NCBI GenBank assembly: GCA_946221045.1
Contig: CAMIIY010000018.1
Location: forward strand, 1 to 13,440
Direction of reading: 5' to 3'
DNA from: an uncultured Oceanospirillaceae bacterium
Lineage (GTDB): Bacteria > Pseudomonadota > Gammaproteobacteria > Pseudomonadales > Balneatricaceae
DNA length: 13,440 bases
In this document: positions 1 to 6,548 of the stretch, piece after piece
Numbering within the stretch: the first letter of the stretch is position 1
How the letters are laid out: every line of letters starts with the position of its first letter
The notes under the pieces: model-generated
Told to the model about the DNA's origin: nothing
Database searches by the model: none
The model's input: only the letters and a program-made list of their open reading frames with translations
Position numbers and translations under genes: made by a program

Positions 1-1265
1 GTGCCGCCGGTGTGTACAGCTGCTTTGCTGAAGCTGAGCAGGAAGATGCCTGGCAGCAGCAGTTACTGCAGGCACGCGACAGCCTGATGCAGATTAACCA
101 GCAGATGTTCAAAGGGCAGGAGCTGAAACTGGCCAATGATTTTATTGAACACCGTATTGAAGGTGCAGCGGGCTGTATGCAGAGCCTGCACAACCTGTGT
201 TCTTACGGTCATTTCCAGCTGGAATCCCAGCTGGATACGGTACGTGAAATGCTGGCCTCCATCGGCGAGGCCCACAGCGCATTCAACTCCGTACTGCTGC
301 TAAAGCAGCAGGGCATCAAGGCCCGGATGGTCGACCTCACCGGCTGGAATCTGGACACTCCGCTGGCATTTGACGAGATGATTCAGAGATCCTTTGCCGG
401 ACTTGACCCCTCTCAGGAGATGCTGATTGCCACAGGGTATACACACTGTCAGGAAAGCCTGATGAAAACCTTCGACCGGGGTTACAGTGAAATGACTTTT
501 TCACGTATTGCCACCACCCTGGGCGCAGATGAAGCCGTTATTCACAAAGAGTTTCACCTCAGCAGCGCAGACCCGCGCATCGTCGGCGAAGAGAAGGTTG
601 TGACGCTGGGCATGAGCAACTTTGACGTTGCTGATCAGCTCTCCAACCTGGGTATGGAGGCGATCCATCCCAAGGCAGCCCGCGGCCTCAGACAGGCCGG
701 TATCCCGCTGCGGATCAAAAATACCTTTGAACCGGATCACAGCGGCACACTGATCAGTCAGGACTACTGTAACCCCCGCCCCTGTGTGGAAATTATTGCC
801 GGGCGCAAAGATGTCTTTGGCATTGAAGTGTTTGATCAGGAGATGCTGGGTAACCCTGAATACGACATCGGCATTACCGGGCTGCTTAAGCAGCTGAAAA
901 TTGATGTCGTGAACAAGGAAGCCGATGCCAACAGCATCACCTTCTACGTGGCAGGCAACCGTAAAATGATCAACCGGATTGTCCGGCTGGTTGAAGAGGA
1001 ATACCCCTCAGCAGACGTGAATGTGCATAACATTGCACTGATCTCCGCCATCGGTTCCGACATCAAGGTAAAAGGTATGCTGGCCCGCACCGTCAGCGCA
1101 CTGTCCGGCGCGGATATCAGCATTCTGGCCCTGCACCAGACCCTGCGTCAGGTAGAGATGCAGTGCGTTGTCGCTGAAAGTGATTATGAAGCGGCCATCC
1201 GTGCGCTGCATGCCGCGCTGGTCGAAGAAGAAGACCACGGCAACGTCATTCGCGGCGCTGCCTGA
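1..1265 (+). CDS. lysC: Aspartate kinase, ectoine-cluster type (Ask_Ect), 5' end missing
   Basis: Phosphorylates L-aspartate to aspartyl-4-phosphate, the entry step to lysine, threonine, methionine and, in halotolerant bacteria, ectoine. The frame is open from base 3 (Ala-Ala-Gly-Val-Tyr-Ser-Cys-Phe-Ala), so the GTG at 12 is an internal Val codon, not a start. 420 residues are visible; relatives are about 470-480, so the N-terminal KFGG-type ATP-binding motif lies outside. Seen: the kinase-domain blocks RGYSEMTFSRIA, HKEFHLSSADPRIVGEEKV and GMEAIHPKAARGLRQAGIPL, then two ACT-like regulatory segments, the second containing ALISAIGSDIKVKGMLART. The 'GVYSCFAEAE' and 'GWNLDTPLAFDEMI' stretches resemble the aspartokinases found downstream of ectABC rather than the housekeeping LysC; this assignment is from memory. 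By inference, ectABC lies just upstream. No ectD follows; a hairpin does. Family confident, ectoine subtype likely. Confidence 0.9.
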   Translation, partial: AAGVYSCFAEAEQEDAWQQQLLQARDSLMQINQQMFKGQELKLANDFIEHRIEGAAGCMQSLHNLCSYGHFQLESQLDTVREMLASIGEAHSAFNSVLLLKQQGIKARMVDLTGWNLDTPLAFDEMIQRSFAGLDPSQEMLIATGYTHCQESLMKTFDRGYSEMTFSRIATTLGADEAVIHKEFHLSSADPRIVGEEKVVTLGMSNFDVADQLSNLGMEAIHPKAARGLRQAGIPLRIKNTFEPDHSGTLISQDYCNPRPCVEIIAGRKDVFGIEVFDQEMLGNPEYDIGITGLLKQLKIDVVNKEADANSITFYVAGNRKMINRIVRLVEEEYPSADVNVHNIALISAIGSDIKVKGMLARTVSALSGADISILALHQTLRQVEMQCVVAESDYEAAIRALHAALVEEEDHGNVIRGAA

Positions 1266-1276
1266 CACCTCCGCTG

Positions 1277-1306
1277 GTTGCTGCCCCGCTGCGGGCAGCA
1301 ACTTTG
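1277..1306 (+). terminator. Hairpin after the aspartate kinase, possible rho-independent terminator
   Basis: A perfect 10-bp inverted repeat, GTTGCTGCCC (1277-1286) and GGGCAGCAAC (1293-1302), with a 6-base loop starts 11 bases after the aspartate kinase stop codon. It is GC-rich, but only three T residues follow (1303-1305), so termination may be weak or need help. Its position between the kinase and the next gene's own strong ribosome-binding site fits the end of a transcript. Confidence 0.5.
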
Positions 1307-1374
1307 CTATGCTGTAAGCATCAGTCACCCGCTCAGGTATTCTGTAATACAACCCTATCCAAGGAGGTATCTCC

Positions 1375-1671
1375 ATGGATCTTCCCGGCGAACCACTCTC
1401 CGGCAGCGCTGCCGTCATTATCCTGCATTTTGAAGAAAAACTGCTGCCCAAAGCCTTTGACCTCAGGGACCGGCTTGATCAGGGCGAACGTTTAAACGAT
1501 ATCGATATCGCCTTTCTTAACCAGCTGTTGGGGCAGGTACATAACCTGCAAACACTTGCCCATTCCGAACCCAGGATTCAACACTTTGCAGCCGGCGTCG
1601 TCAGCCTTTACCATGAACTGACCCATGCCGCGCTGATCAATCAGGGCGGCCCTCCCAATGACACCGGGTAA
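1375..1671 (+). CDS. Unrecognised 98-residue protein upstream of ppk2
   Basis: I do not recognise this family. It is very likely a real gene: a near-perfect ribosome-binding site (AAGGAGGT, 1361-1368) sits 6 bases before the ATG, and the frame runs cleanly to TAA. The protein is small, acidic to neutral and probably mostly helical, with a leucine-rich middle (about residues 25-60, 'FDLRDRLDQGERLNDIDIAFLNQLLGQV', split here: FDLRDRLDQG then LNQLLGQV), and several His residues in the C-terminal third. It has no signal peptide, membrane segment or metal-binding CxxC motif. Its stop is 24 bases before the PPK2 start, so the two are probably cotranscribed; whether it works with the polyphosphate enzyme is only an inference from position. 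Confidence 0.75.
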   Translation: MDLPGEPLSGSAAVIILHFEEKLLPKAFDLRDRLDQGERLNDIDIAFLNQLLGQVHNLQTLAHSEPRIQHFAAGVVSLYHELTHAALINQGGPPNDTG

Positions 1672-1695
1672 GGCACCGGCTGCTGGAGCAAACGC

Positions 1696-2529
1696 ATGTA
1701 TCAACCCAGTCCCATCCTGCTGCAAAACCCGCCCCCGCAACTGCCCGATCACAACAAAGACCATGACCGCCTGTCCGGCAAAAGCGATTACGAGAAAAAA
1801 CTTAAAAAGTGGCAGAAATCTCTGCTGGAAGTGCAACAGGCCTACTTTCATCAGGGCCAGAGAGCCATTCTGGTATTTGAAGGCTGGGATGCCAGCGGCA
1901 AAGGAGGTGCCATCCGCCGCATTACCGAACGTCTCGACCCCCGGGGCTTTAATGTGCACCCGATCAGCGCCCCAACGGCTGAAGAACAGGGTCGCCACTA
2001 CCTGTATCGCTTTCAGACCCGCCTGCCTGAACCCGGCTCCATCGCCATTTTTGACCGTTCCTGGTATGGCCGGGTACTGGTAGAGAGAGTTGAAGACTTT
2101 TCCACCACCGAACAGTGGCAAAGGGCCTATCAGGAGATCAATGAGTTTGAGCGCACCCTGGCCGATGATGGGGTACGTATTATCAAACTGTTTATGCACA
2201 TTACACCGGAAGAGCAACTGAAACGCTTTCGTGAGCGGCTGAACAATCCGGTAAAGCGCTGGAAACTCACGACCGAGGACATTCGCAACCGGGAACGCTG
2301 GCCGGACTACAGTGACGCCATCAACGATATGTTCCGTTATACCTCCACCCAAACCTGTCCCTGGCAGATTATCGCAGCCAATCATAAATGGTATGCCCGC
2401 ATTGCCGTGCTCAAGACGCTGGTTCAGCAACTCAGCGCCGGTATTGATCTGGCTCCACCCCCTTTAGACCCTGAACTGATCCAGGCTGCCATCCAAAGCC
2501 TTGGCATCAAGGTCAATAACACTGACTAA
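1696..2529 (+). CDS. ppk2: Polyphosphate kinase 2 family protein, single domain
   Basis: Transfers phosphate between polyphosphate and nucleotides in the cytoplasm. 277 residues, the usual size of a one-domain PPK2. Seen: a Walker A-like loop FEGWDASGKGG (about 61-71), the APTAEEQ stretch after it (92-98), a Walker B/lid motif FDRSWYGRVLVERVE (119-133), and a basic segment RFRERLNNPVKRWKL further on. The 'GWDASGKGGAIRR' plus 'DRSWYGRVLVERVE' wording is closest to the AMP-phosphorylating (class II, PAP-like) enzymes as I remember them, so polyphosphate:AMP phosphotransferase (AMP to ADP) is the likely activity. Substrate (AMP, ADP or GDP) cannot be settled by reading alone. The ATG at 1696 is supported by GGAG at 1685-1688, 7 bases upstream, and by the N-terminal helix (EKKLKKWQKSLLEVQQAYF) being fully included. 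Follows the 98-residue gene after 24 bases. Confidence 0.92.
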   Translation: MYQPSPILLQNPPPQLPDHNKDHDRLSGKSDYEKKLKKWQKSLLEVQQAYFHQGQRAILVFEGWDASGKGGAIRRITERLDPRGFNVHPISAPTAEEQGRHYLYRFQTRLPEPGSIAIFDRSWYGRVLVERVEDFSTTEQWQRAYQEINEFERTLADDGVRIIKLFMHITPEEQLKRFRERLNNPVKRWKLTTEDIRNRERWPDYSDAINDMFRYTSTQTCPWQIIAANHKWYARIAVLKTLVQQLSAGIDLAPPPLDPELIQAAIQSLGIKVNNTD

Positions 2530-2726
2530 GCAGGCTGCGCCTTAACGCGATACATCATTGCCATTTGCCATCCGGCACAGCGGGGGCAAACAGCCACGAT
2601 ACCCGGGCAGTCTTGCCTGAACCCTCTGCAGAAATAAATACACCCTCACAACCCTTCCTTAAACTGCAACATATCTGCAACAATTTATCTGCATGATGTC
2701 GGGTAAGACAAAAAAGGAAAAAAGAG

Positions 2727-2930
2727 ATGAATAAAGAGACCCTGCATCGCCATTTAATTCAGCTGCTGAAAAACGGCTACGGCGAAGATGAAATCCGCTC
2801 CCTGGTTATTGCTCCTCACGCCCTGATCGATCAGGTCATTGCCGAGTTTCACCAGCAACAGAAAACTACCGTTCGCCAGCAACGCAGCCAGCAGGCTCAG
2901 GCGACCTACGCCATGCGACTGAAGCACTAA
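2727..2930 (+). CDS. Unrecognised small basic protein, 67 residues
   Basis: No family recognised. A purine-rich ribosome-binding site (AAAAAAGGAAAAAAGAG) directly precedes the ATG, which makes it a credible gene despite its size. The N-terminal half (LHRHLIQLLKNGYGEDEIRS) has the look of a short helical or helix-turn-helix-like module: a helix ending in 'NGYGEDEI' followed by a second helix through 'PHALIDQVIAEF'. The C-terminal third is Gln/Arg-rich (QQQKTTVRQQRSQQAQ) and probably an extended basic helix. A nucleic-acid-binding role is conceivable but unproven. It stands alone: 197 bases from ppk2 and followed by a small hairpin with a T-rich tail. Confidence 0.65.
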   Translation: MNKETLHRHLIQLLKNGYGEDEIRSLVIAPHALIDQVIAEFHQQQKTTVRQQRSQQAQATYAMRLKH

Positions 2931-2964
2931 TTCAAACCATTGTTGCCCTCTGCACTCACTTCTT

Positions 2965-2987
2965 AAGCAGCAATCTGCTTTTTCTTT
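2965..2987 (+). terminator. Probable rho-independent terminator after the 67-residue gene
   Basis: Six-base inverted repeat AAGCAG (2965-2970) and CTGCTT (2975-2980) with a CAAT tetraloop, then TTTCTTT. The stem is short and only half GC, but the T-rich tail and position 34 bases after the stop codon suit a weak intrinsic terminator. Confidence 0.45.
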
Positions 2988-2988
2988 A

Positions 2989-3017
2989 TTGACAAAGATT
3001 TCATTTCCTATTCAGAT
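2989..3017 (+). promoter_or_regulatory. Candidate sigma-70 promoter for the cytochrome gene
   Basis: A perfect -35 hexamer TTGACA (2989-2994) is followed 17 bases later by TCAGAT (3012-3017), a poor -10. It lies just after a terminator-like hairpin and about 100 bases before the cytochrome start, where a promoter is expected. The weak -10 suggests low basal use or help from an activator; I see no clear FNR/Anr box (TTGAT-N4-ATCAA) here. Confidence 0.35.
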
Positions 3018-3118
3018 ACGGTTCAAGCAGTCTGTTGTATTAAACACTCAGAAAAGTGATAACCGCCCTTAAGAAGGCACACTGATCTGACATCCATCAG
3101 CAACAAAGGAAAACTACA

Positions 3119-3424
3119 ATGAAAAAAACACTGATCGGCGCAGCTGTAGCTGCCATGTTGTTGCCTGCAGCAGCCATGGCAGAGCGTGATGGCGCAACCG
3201 TATACAACACCAAATGTGCTGCGTGCCACGCCAGTGGAGTTGCCGGCGCACCGATGGTAGGCAAAGCAGAAGAGTGGGCACCTCGTGTTGCTCAGGGCAT
3301 GGACGTTCTTTACAAACATGCGGACGAAGGCCTGAATGCCATGCCTCCACGTGGTATGTGCATGGATTGTACCGATGACGAGATGAAAGCAGCGATCACC
3401 TTTATGGTTGAAAATTCCAAGTAA
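3119..3424 (+). CDS. Periplasmic cytochrome c5-like monoheme protein
   Basis: Small electron carrier exported to the periplasm. 101 residues: signal peptide 1-21 (basic MKK, hydrophobic core LIGAAVAAMLLPAAA, AMA cleavage site before Glu22), heme-binding CAACH (33-37), likely axial Met75 in NAMPPRG, and a C-terminal pair Cys81-x-x-Cys84 that, in the cytochrome c5 family, forms a disulfide. The mature protein is about 80 residues, typical of c5 or short c555-like domains. The start is supported by AAAGGA 8 bases upstream. It is a single-gene unit with its own candidate promoter and a strong terminator. Redox partner cannot be told from the sequence; c5-type proteins commonly feed terminal oxidases or other periplasmic reductases. 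Confidence 0.93.
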   Translation: MKKTLIGAAVAAMLLPAAAMAERDGATVYNTKCAACHASGVAGAPMVGKAEEWAPRVAQGMDVLYKHADEGLNAMPPRGMCMDCTDDEMKAAITFMVENSK

Positions 3425-3436
3425 TCGATCTGCGCT

Positions 3437-3464
3437 AAAAAAACCGCCCTCGGGCGGTTTTTTT
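3437..3464. terminator. Strong bidirectional rho-independent terminator
   Basis: A7-CCGCC-CTCG-GGCGG-T7: seven A residues (3437-3443), a GC stem closed by a four-base loop, and seven T residues (3458-3464). The A and T tracts make it work in both directions. It lies between the converging cytochrome gene (+, stop at 3424) and pomB (-, stop at 3476), and so should end both transcripts. Confidence 0.93.
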
Positions 3465-3475
3465 GGTTTTGAGTG

Positions 3476-4414
3476 TCAGAAAATTTCCTGGGGTTTTAAA
3501 TCCAGCAGCTGGGCATCAGGATCATCCGGTTGAGTCGCCTGGATTTTTTCCAGCGACTCCTGGTCGCTGCCTTTCTGGACAATGATCTCTACCCGGCGGT
3601 TGCGGGAACGGTTTTCACGACTGGTATTAGGCACCAGAGGCTTCGTATCTGCATAGCCCATAATCCGAAAACGCGCCTGATCCATACGCGTATCCGCAAA
3701 CAACTCATGGGCAACAGCAAGCGCACGGGCTGCCGACAGATCCCAGTTAGACTCAAACTCAAGCCCGGAGTATGGAATATTGTCGCTGTGACCCTCAATA
3801 TCGACGCGGCCCTTAACGTCCAGCAGCACATCCCGGATCTTGGCCAGCACCGGAATTGACTCATAACGCAGGTCCGCCGAGCCGGAATCAAACGACCCCT
3901 TCTCCTTGATACGAATAATGATTTTTTTGCCGTCAGTCTCTACTTCAACACTGCCATCACCGATCTCACGGGCCAGTGCCGTGGCAAACTCAACCGCCTC
4001 CTGACGCGCTTCCTGCTCCATCATCTCCTGCAGTTTCTCAAGCTGCTCCTGCAACTGATCCTTGATATCACTTTCATCCACCTTGGAACGGATATCCAGC
4101 GTATTCATGTCATTATTGATGGTCATCTGACGCACTTCATTCAACGGCGTCGGTTCGGGTCGGCCCGGACTAAATTCCTGCGCGATAATCGAAGTACCCT
4201 TAGGAATATCTTCAACCTTGATCTGATTCTGAACACCAAAGGCTTCGCGCATGGAACCGGCCAGCTGCTTGAACTTCAGGACATCCATTTCAGAAAAAGA
4301 GAGCAGCAGCACGAAGAAACACATCAACAGCGACATCAGGTCGCCGAACGTTGCCAGCCACGCAGGTAAGCCTGCAGGACAGGGGGGGCATTCGTGTTCG
4401 GTATCGTCACTCAT
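3476..4414 (-). CDS. pomB: Flagellar stator protein PomB (MotB family)
   Basis: Peptidoglycan-anchoring half of the flagellar stator; with PomA it forms the inner-membrane ion channel that drives rotation. 312 residues: short cytoplasmic N terminus with CPPCP (9-13), one membrane helix (about 19-41) carrying the ion-binding Asp25 in TFGDLMSLLMCFF, the SFSEMDVLKFKQ stretch just after it, a long acidic helical linker (about 95-150), and an OmpA-like peptidoglycan-binding domain (about 170-281) with VDIEGHSDN, SNWDLSAARA and NRSRNRRVEI. The membrane segment and KVEDIPKGTSIIAQEF wording is much closer to Vibrio PomB than to E. coli MotB, so sodium is the probable coupling ion. ATG at 4414 is preceded by GGAG; gap to pomA is 18 bases, so it is the second gene of the pair. 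A run of seven C in codons 9-11 is noted separately. Confidence 0.95.
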   Translation of the reverse strand: MSDDTEHECPPCPAGLPAWLATFGDLMSLLMCFFVLLLSFSEMDVLKFKQLAGSMREAFGVQNQIKVEDIPKGTSIIAQEFSPGRPEPTPLNEVRQMTINNDMNTLDIRSKVDESDIKDQLQEQLEKLQEMMEQEARQEAVEFATALAREIGDGSVEVETDGKKIIIRIKEKGSFDSGSADLRYESIPVLAKIRDVLLDVKGRVDIEGHSDNIPYSGLEFESNWDLSAARALAVAHELFADTRMDQARFRIMGYADTKPLVPNTSRENRSRNRRVEIIVQKGSDQESLEKIQATQPDDPDAQLLDLKPQEIF

Positions 4415-4432
4415 CAGGTTTCTGCTCCGAAC

Positions 4433-5191
4433 TTATGCTTCTGCAGCCTGGCGCTTGTTACCCGGCAGATAGTTGCGCAGCATCTGTTCGATAACCCGCG
4501 GATTCTGACCTGCCTGAATCGCCAGCAGGCCATCAATGATCAGCGCGTTATTCAACGCTTCCTCATTACGGCGCACTTTAAGTTTGTCAGCAATAGGCAG
4601 GCAGATCATATTCGCCAGCATGGCGCCATACAGGGTTGTCAGCAGCGCCACCGCCATCGCAGGGCCAATGGATTTAGGGTCACTCATATTGGAGAGCATC
4701 TGCACCAGACCCACCAGCGTACCGATCATACCCATGGCAGGACCCACATCACCCAGCGCGCTGAAAATGGTGGCACCAAATTCATGCCGGTCAGTGGTCA
4801 GTTTGGCTTCTTTATTGAGCAGCGTTTTGACCACTTCAGGGTCATGCCCGTCTACCAGCAGCTGGATACCCCGCTGCATAAAGTCACTGCTGACCTCTTT
4901 ATCTTCCAGCGAGAGCAGACCACCTTTACGGGCGGCGTCAGCCAGATCGACGGTTTCAGCGATGATATCTTCAGGGTTCACCGACTTGAACATAAAAGCC
5001 TTGGCAGCCACCTTACCCGCAGCTAGGAACTGACCCAGGGTGTACTTCATCAGCACCACAAAGATACTGCCACCGATTACAATAAGCAGAGAAGGCGGGT
5101 TGATGAAAATACCGACATCACCACCCATCACCATGGCAGCAACGACAATACCAAATCCACCCAATAAGCCGACGAGTGTTGCGATATCCAC
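4433..5191 (-). CDS. pomA: Flagellar stator protein PomA (MotA family)
   Basis: Four-helix inner-membrane stator subunit that contacts the rotor and conducts ions with PomB. 252 residues, normal for PomA. Seen: two N-terminal helices (about 1-22 and 33-55), a cytoplasmic loop with the charged residues Arg88, Lys89, Glu96 and Glu99 that match the rotor-contact residues described for Vibrio PomA, then helices 3 and 4 (about 150-170 with GPAMGMIGTLVGL, and 175-200 with GPAMAVALLTTLYGA). The start is GTG at 5189-5191 with AAGGAG about six bases upstream; translation from here gives MDIATLVGLLGGF, aligned with the Vibrio N terminus. Diverges from xseB, the same neighbourhood as in Vibrio. No other flagellar gene is in view. 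Confidence 0.95.
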   Translation of the reverse strand: MDIATLVGLLGGFGIVVAAMVMGGDVGIFINPPSLLIVIGGSIFVVLMKYTLGQFLAAGKVAAKAFMFKSVNPEDIIAETVDLADAARKGGLLSLEDKEVSSDFMQRGIQLLVDGHDPEVVKTLLNKEAKLTTDRHEFGATIFSALGDVGPAMGMIGTLVGLVQMLSNMSDPKSIGPAMAVALLTTLYGAMLANMICLPIADKLKVRRNEEALNNALIIDGLLAIQAGQNPRVIEQMLRNYLPGNKRQAAEA

Positions 5192-5222
5192 TCAGTGCTC
5201 CTTCATCAAATCAGGAAAGGTA

Positions 5223-5239
5223 CAGGGATTCATTCCCTG
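5223..5239 (-). other. Small hairpin in the pomA leader
   Basis: CAGGGA (5223-5228) and TCCCTG (5234-5239) form a perfect 6-bp stem with a 5-base loop, located between the candidate pomA promoter and its ribosome-binding site. No T tract follows on the minus strand, so it is not a terminator; it could affect messenger stability or be an operator half-site pair. Confidence 0.3.
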
Positions 5240-5254
5240 AAAATAAGATGGTCA

Positions 5255-5263
5255 ATCATAGCA
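5255..5263 (-). promoter_or_regulatory. Candidate extended -10 promoter for pomAB
   Basis: On the minus strand the bases read TGCTATGAT: an extended -10 (TG-N) joined to TATGAT, one mismatch from TATAAT. No good -35 lies 16-18 bases upstream, which is tolerated for extended -10 promoters. Transcription would begin near 5248, leaving a leader of about 57 bases before the pomA GTG. I found no clear sigma-28 or sigma-54 (GG-N10-GC) element. Confidence 0.4.
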
Positions 5264-5313
5264 AAAATGTAGGACCATTCATCTGGTAAGAATGTATAAC
5301 GGCAGAATTTCCG

Positions 5314-5319
5314 TATAAT
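5314..5319 (+). promoter_or_regulatory. Candidate -10 element for xseB-ispA-dxs
   Basis: A perfect TATAAT in the divergent region, about 100 bases before the xseB ATG. The -35 position (around 5291-5296, AATGTA) does not match TTGACA, so the call rests on the -10 alone. It is the best rightward promoter signal between pomA and xseB. Confidence 0.35.
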
Positions 5320-5421
5320 TGACGCAAGCAGCCCGAAAATCGTCTTTTTTCAACATTCTGGCTGTATTTAGAGCGACCTCTAGCACCCTTGGCAACTGCC
5401 CCAAAATCAAAAGCAGAGATT

Positions 5422-5664
5422 ATGGCCCGTAAAAAAAACACACCCGACTTTGAACACTCACTTGCTGCACTTGAAACACTGGTGAGCCAGATGGAACAGG
5501 GTGACCTGCCACTTGAAGACGCCTTAAAAGCCTTTGAAGAAGGTGTGCAACTGACCCGGCAATGTCAGGAGATCCTCAACGAAGCCGAGCAGAAAGTACA
5601 ACAGCTGGTTGAGAAAAATGGTGAGCTGACCACCCAGCCCTTTTCGCCTGACGAGGATGCCTGA
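5422..5664 (+). CDS. xseB: Exodeoxyribonuclease VII small subunit
   Basis: Small subunit of exonuclease VII, which together with XseA degrades single-stranded DNA during repair. 80 residues, identical in length to the E. coli protein as I recall it. Seen: the family core [20 protein letters not shown], then [17 protein letters not shown] (about 30-48) and a coiled second helix ([19 protein letters not shown]). The start was set at the ATG at 5422; an in-frame TTG at 5389 would add 11 residues ([11 protein letters not shown]) not seen in relatives. The ribosome-binding site is weak (GCAGAG). First gene of xseB-ispA-dxs; ispA begins 2 bases after its stop. Confidence 0.95.
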   Translation: MARKKNTPDFEHSLAALETLVSQMEQGDLPLEDALKAFEEGVQLTRQCQEILNEAEQKVQQLVEKNGELTTQPFSPDEDA

Positions 5665-5666
5665 CG

Positions 5667-6545
5667 TTGACCATCGCGACCCGGCTGCAACAGTATCAGC
5701 ACAGGATTGATACCTATCTGGATAATATGATCCAGTCGCAGGGCATTGAACCCCGCCTGCAGGCAGCGATGCGTTATAGCCTGTTTAATGGTGGTAAACG
5801 TATTCGTCCTGCCCTGATCTATCTGGTGAACCAGATGCTGGGCGGTTTGGATGAGCAGGCTGATGTTGCCGCGGCCGCCATCGAGTGCATTCACAGCTAC
5901 TCGCTGGTGCATGATGACCTGCCCGCCATGGATGATGACGATCTGCGCCGTGGTAAACCCAGCTGCCATATCGCCTTTGACGAAGCCTCCGCCATCCTGG
6001 CCGGCGATGCCCTGCAGTGTCTGGCCTTTGAACTGCTCAGCAGTGCTGAAACACTGGAGCCTTCGCTGCAACTGACGCTGATCCGGACACTCAGCGAAGC
6101 CGCCGGTTATCGCGGCATGGTCGCCGGACAGGCCTTTGATCTCAGCCATGTAAATCAAGCCATTACCCTGCCTGAGCTGGAAGCGATGCATCAGCATAAA
6201 ACCGGTGCATTGCTGAAAGCTGCCGTGCTAATGGGTGCCCAGTGCAGCGGTACAGCCAACCGCCGTCAGCTGGTGTCTTTGGAACAATATGCCACGGCCA
6301 TTGGTCTGGCCTTTCAGGTGCAGGATGACATTCTGGACATTGAGGGCAGCGCCGAACAGATTGGTAAACCGGCCGGGTCTGATGAAGCCCGGCATAAACC
6401 AACGTACCCCGCGCTTATGGGCCTTGATAACGCCAAAGCGCTGTTGCAAACGTTACATCAACAAGCGCTTGCAGCACTTGCAGACCTACCCAACAGCGAT
6501 ACGCTGGCCGAACTGGCTGACTTTATCGTCGCCCGGGATCACTGA
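5667..6545 (+). CDS. ispA: Farnesyl diphosphate synthase (geranyltranstransferase)
   Basis: Condenses isopentenyl diphosphate with dimethylallyl and geranyl diphosphate to give farnesyl diphosphate, precursor of ubiquinone side chains and undecaprenyl phosphate. 292 residues, normal for bacterial IspA. Seen: GGKRIRP (42-48), the first aspartate-rich motif DDLPAMDDDDLRRG (83-96) with the two-residue insertion typical of bacterial short-chain enzymes, GMVAGQAFDL in the middle, a HKTGAL motif, and the second aspartate-rich motif DDILD (220-224). The start is TTG at 5667, 2 bases after the xseB stop, with a GAGG upstream inside the end of xseB; the next Met is at residue 21 and would cut into the first helix. 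TTG plus tight spacing suggests translation coupled to xseB. Confidence 0.95.
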   Translation: MTIATRLQQYQHRIDTYLDNMIQSQGIEPRLQAAMRYSLFNGGKRIRPALIYLVNQMLGGLDEQADVAAAAIECIHSYSLVHDDLPAMDDDDLRRGKPSCHIAFDEASAILAGDALQCLAFELLSSAETLEPSLQLTLIRTLSEAAGYRGMVAGQAFDLSHVNQAITLPELEAMHQHKTGALLKAAVLMGAQCSGTANRRQLVSLEQYATAIGLAFQVQDDILDIEGSAEQIGKPAGSDEARHKPTYPALMGLDNAKALLQTLHQQALAALADLPNSDTLAELADFIVARDH

Positions 6546-6548
6546 GCC

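Noticed and set aside
1492..2430. A long open frame on the minus strand (about 312 codons) opposite ppk2
   Set aside because: It lies fully antisense to a PPK2 with intact motifs, has no recognisable domain, and is a codon-bias shadow.
2600..2625. Hairpin GGGCA/TGCCT after ppk2 as a terminator
   Set aside because: Short stem needing a G-T pair and no T tract follows.
4394..5026. A 210-codon plus-strand frame opposite pomA
   Set aside because: Antisense shadow of pomA; the Gln/His-rich translation is typical of reversed membrane-protein codons.
5389..5421. Upstream TTG start for xseB
   Set aside because: Adds 11 residues not found in XseB proteins; the ATG at 5422 gives the normal 80 residues.
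5431..5439. A AAA AAC slippery heptamer in xseB (run of eight A) as a programmed frameshift site
   Set aside because: No downstream stem or pseudoknot and no meaningful alternative frame; the Lys-Lys-Asn codons are normal for XseB.
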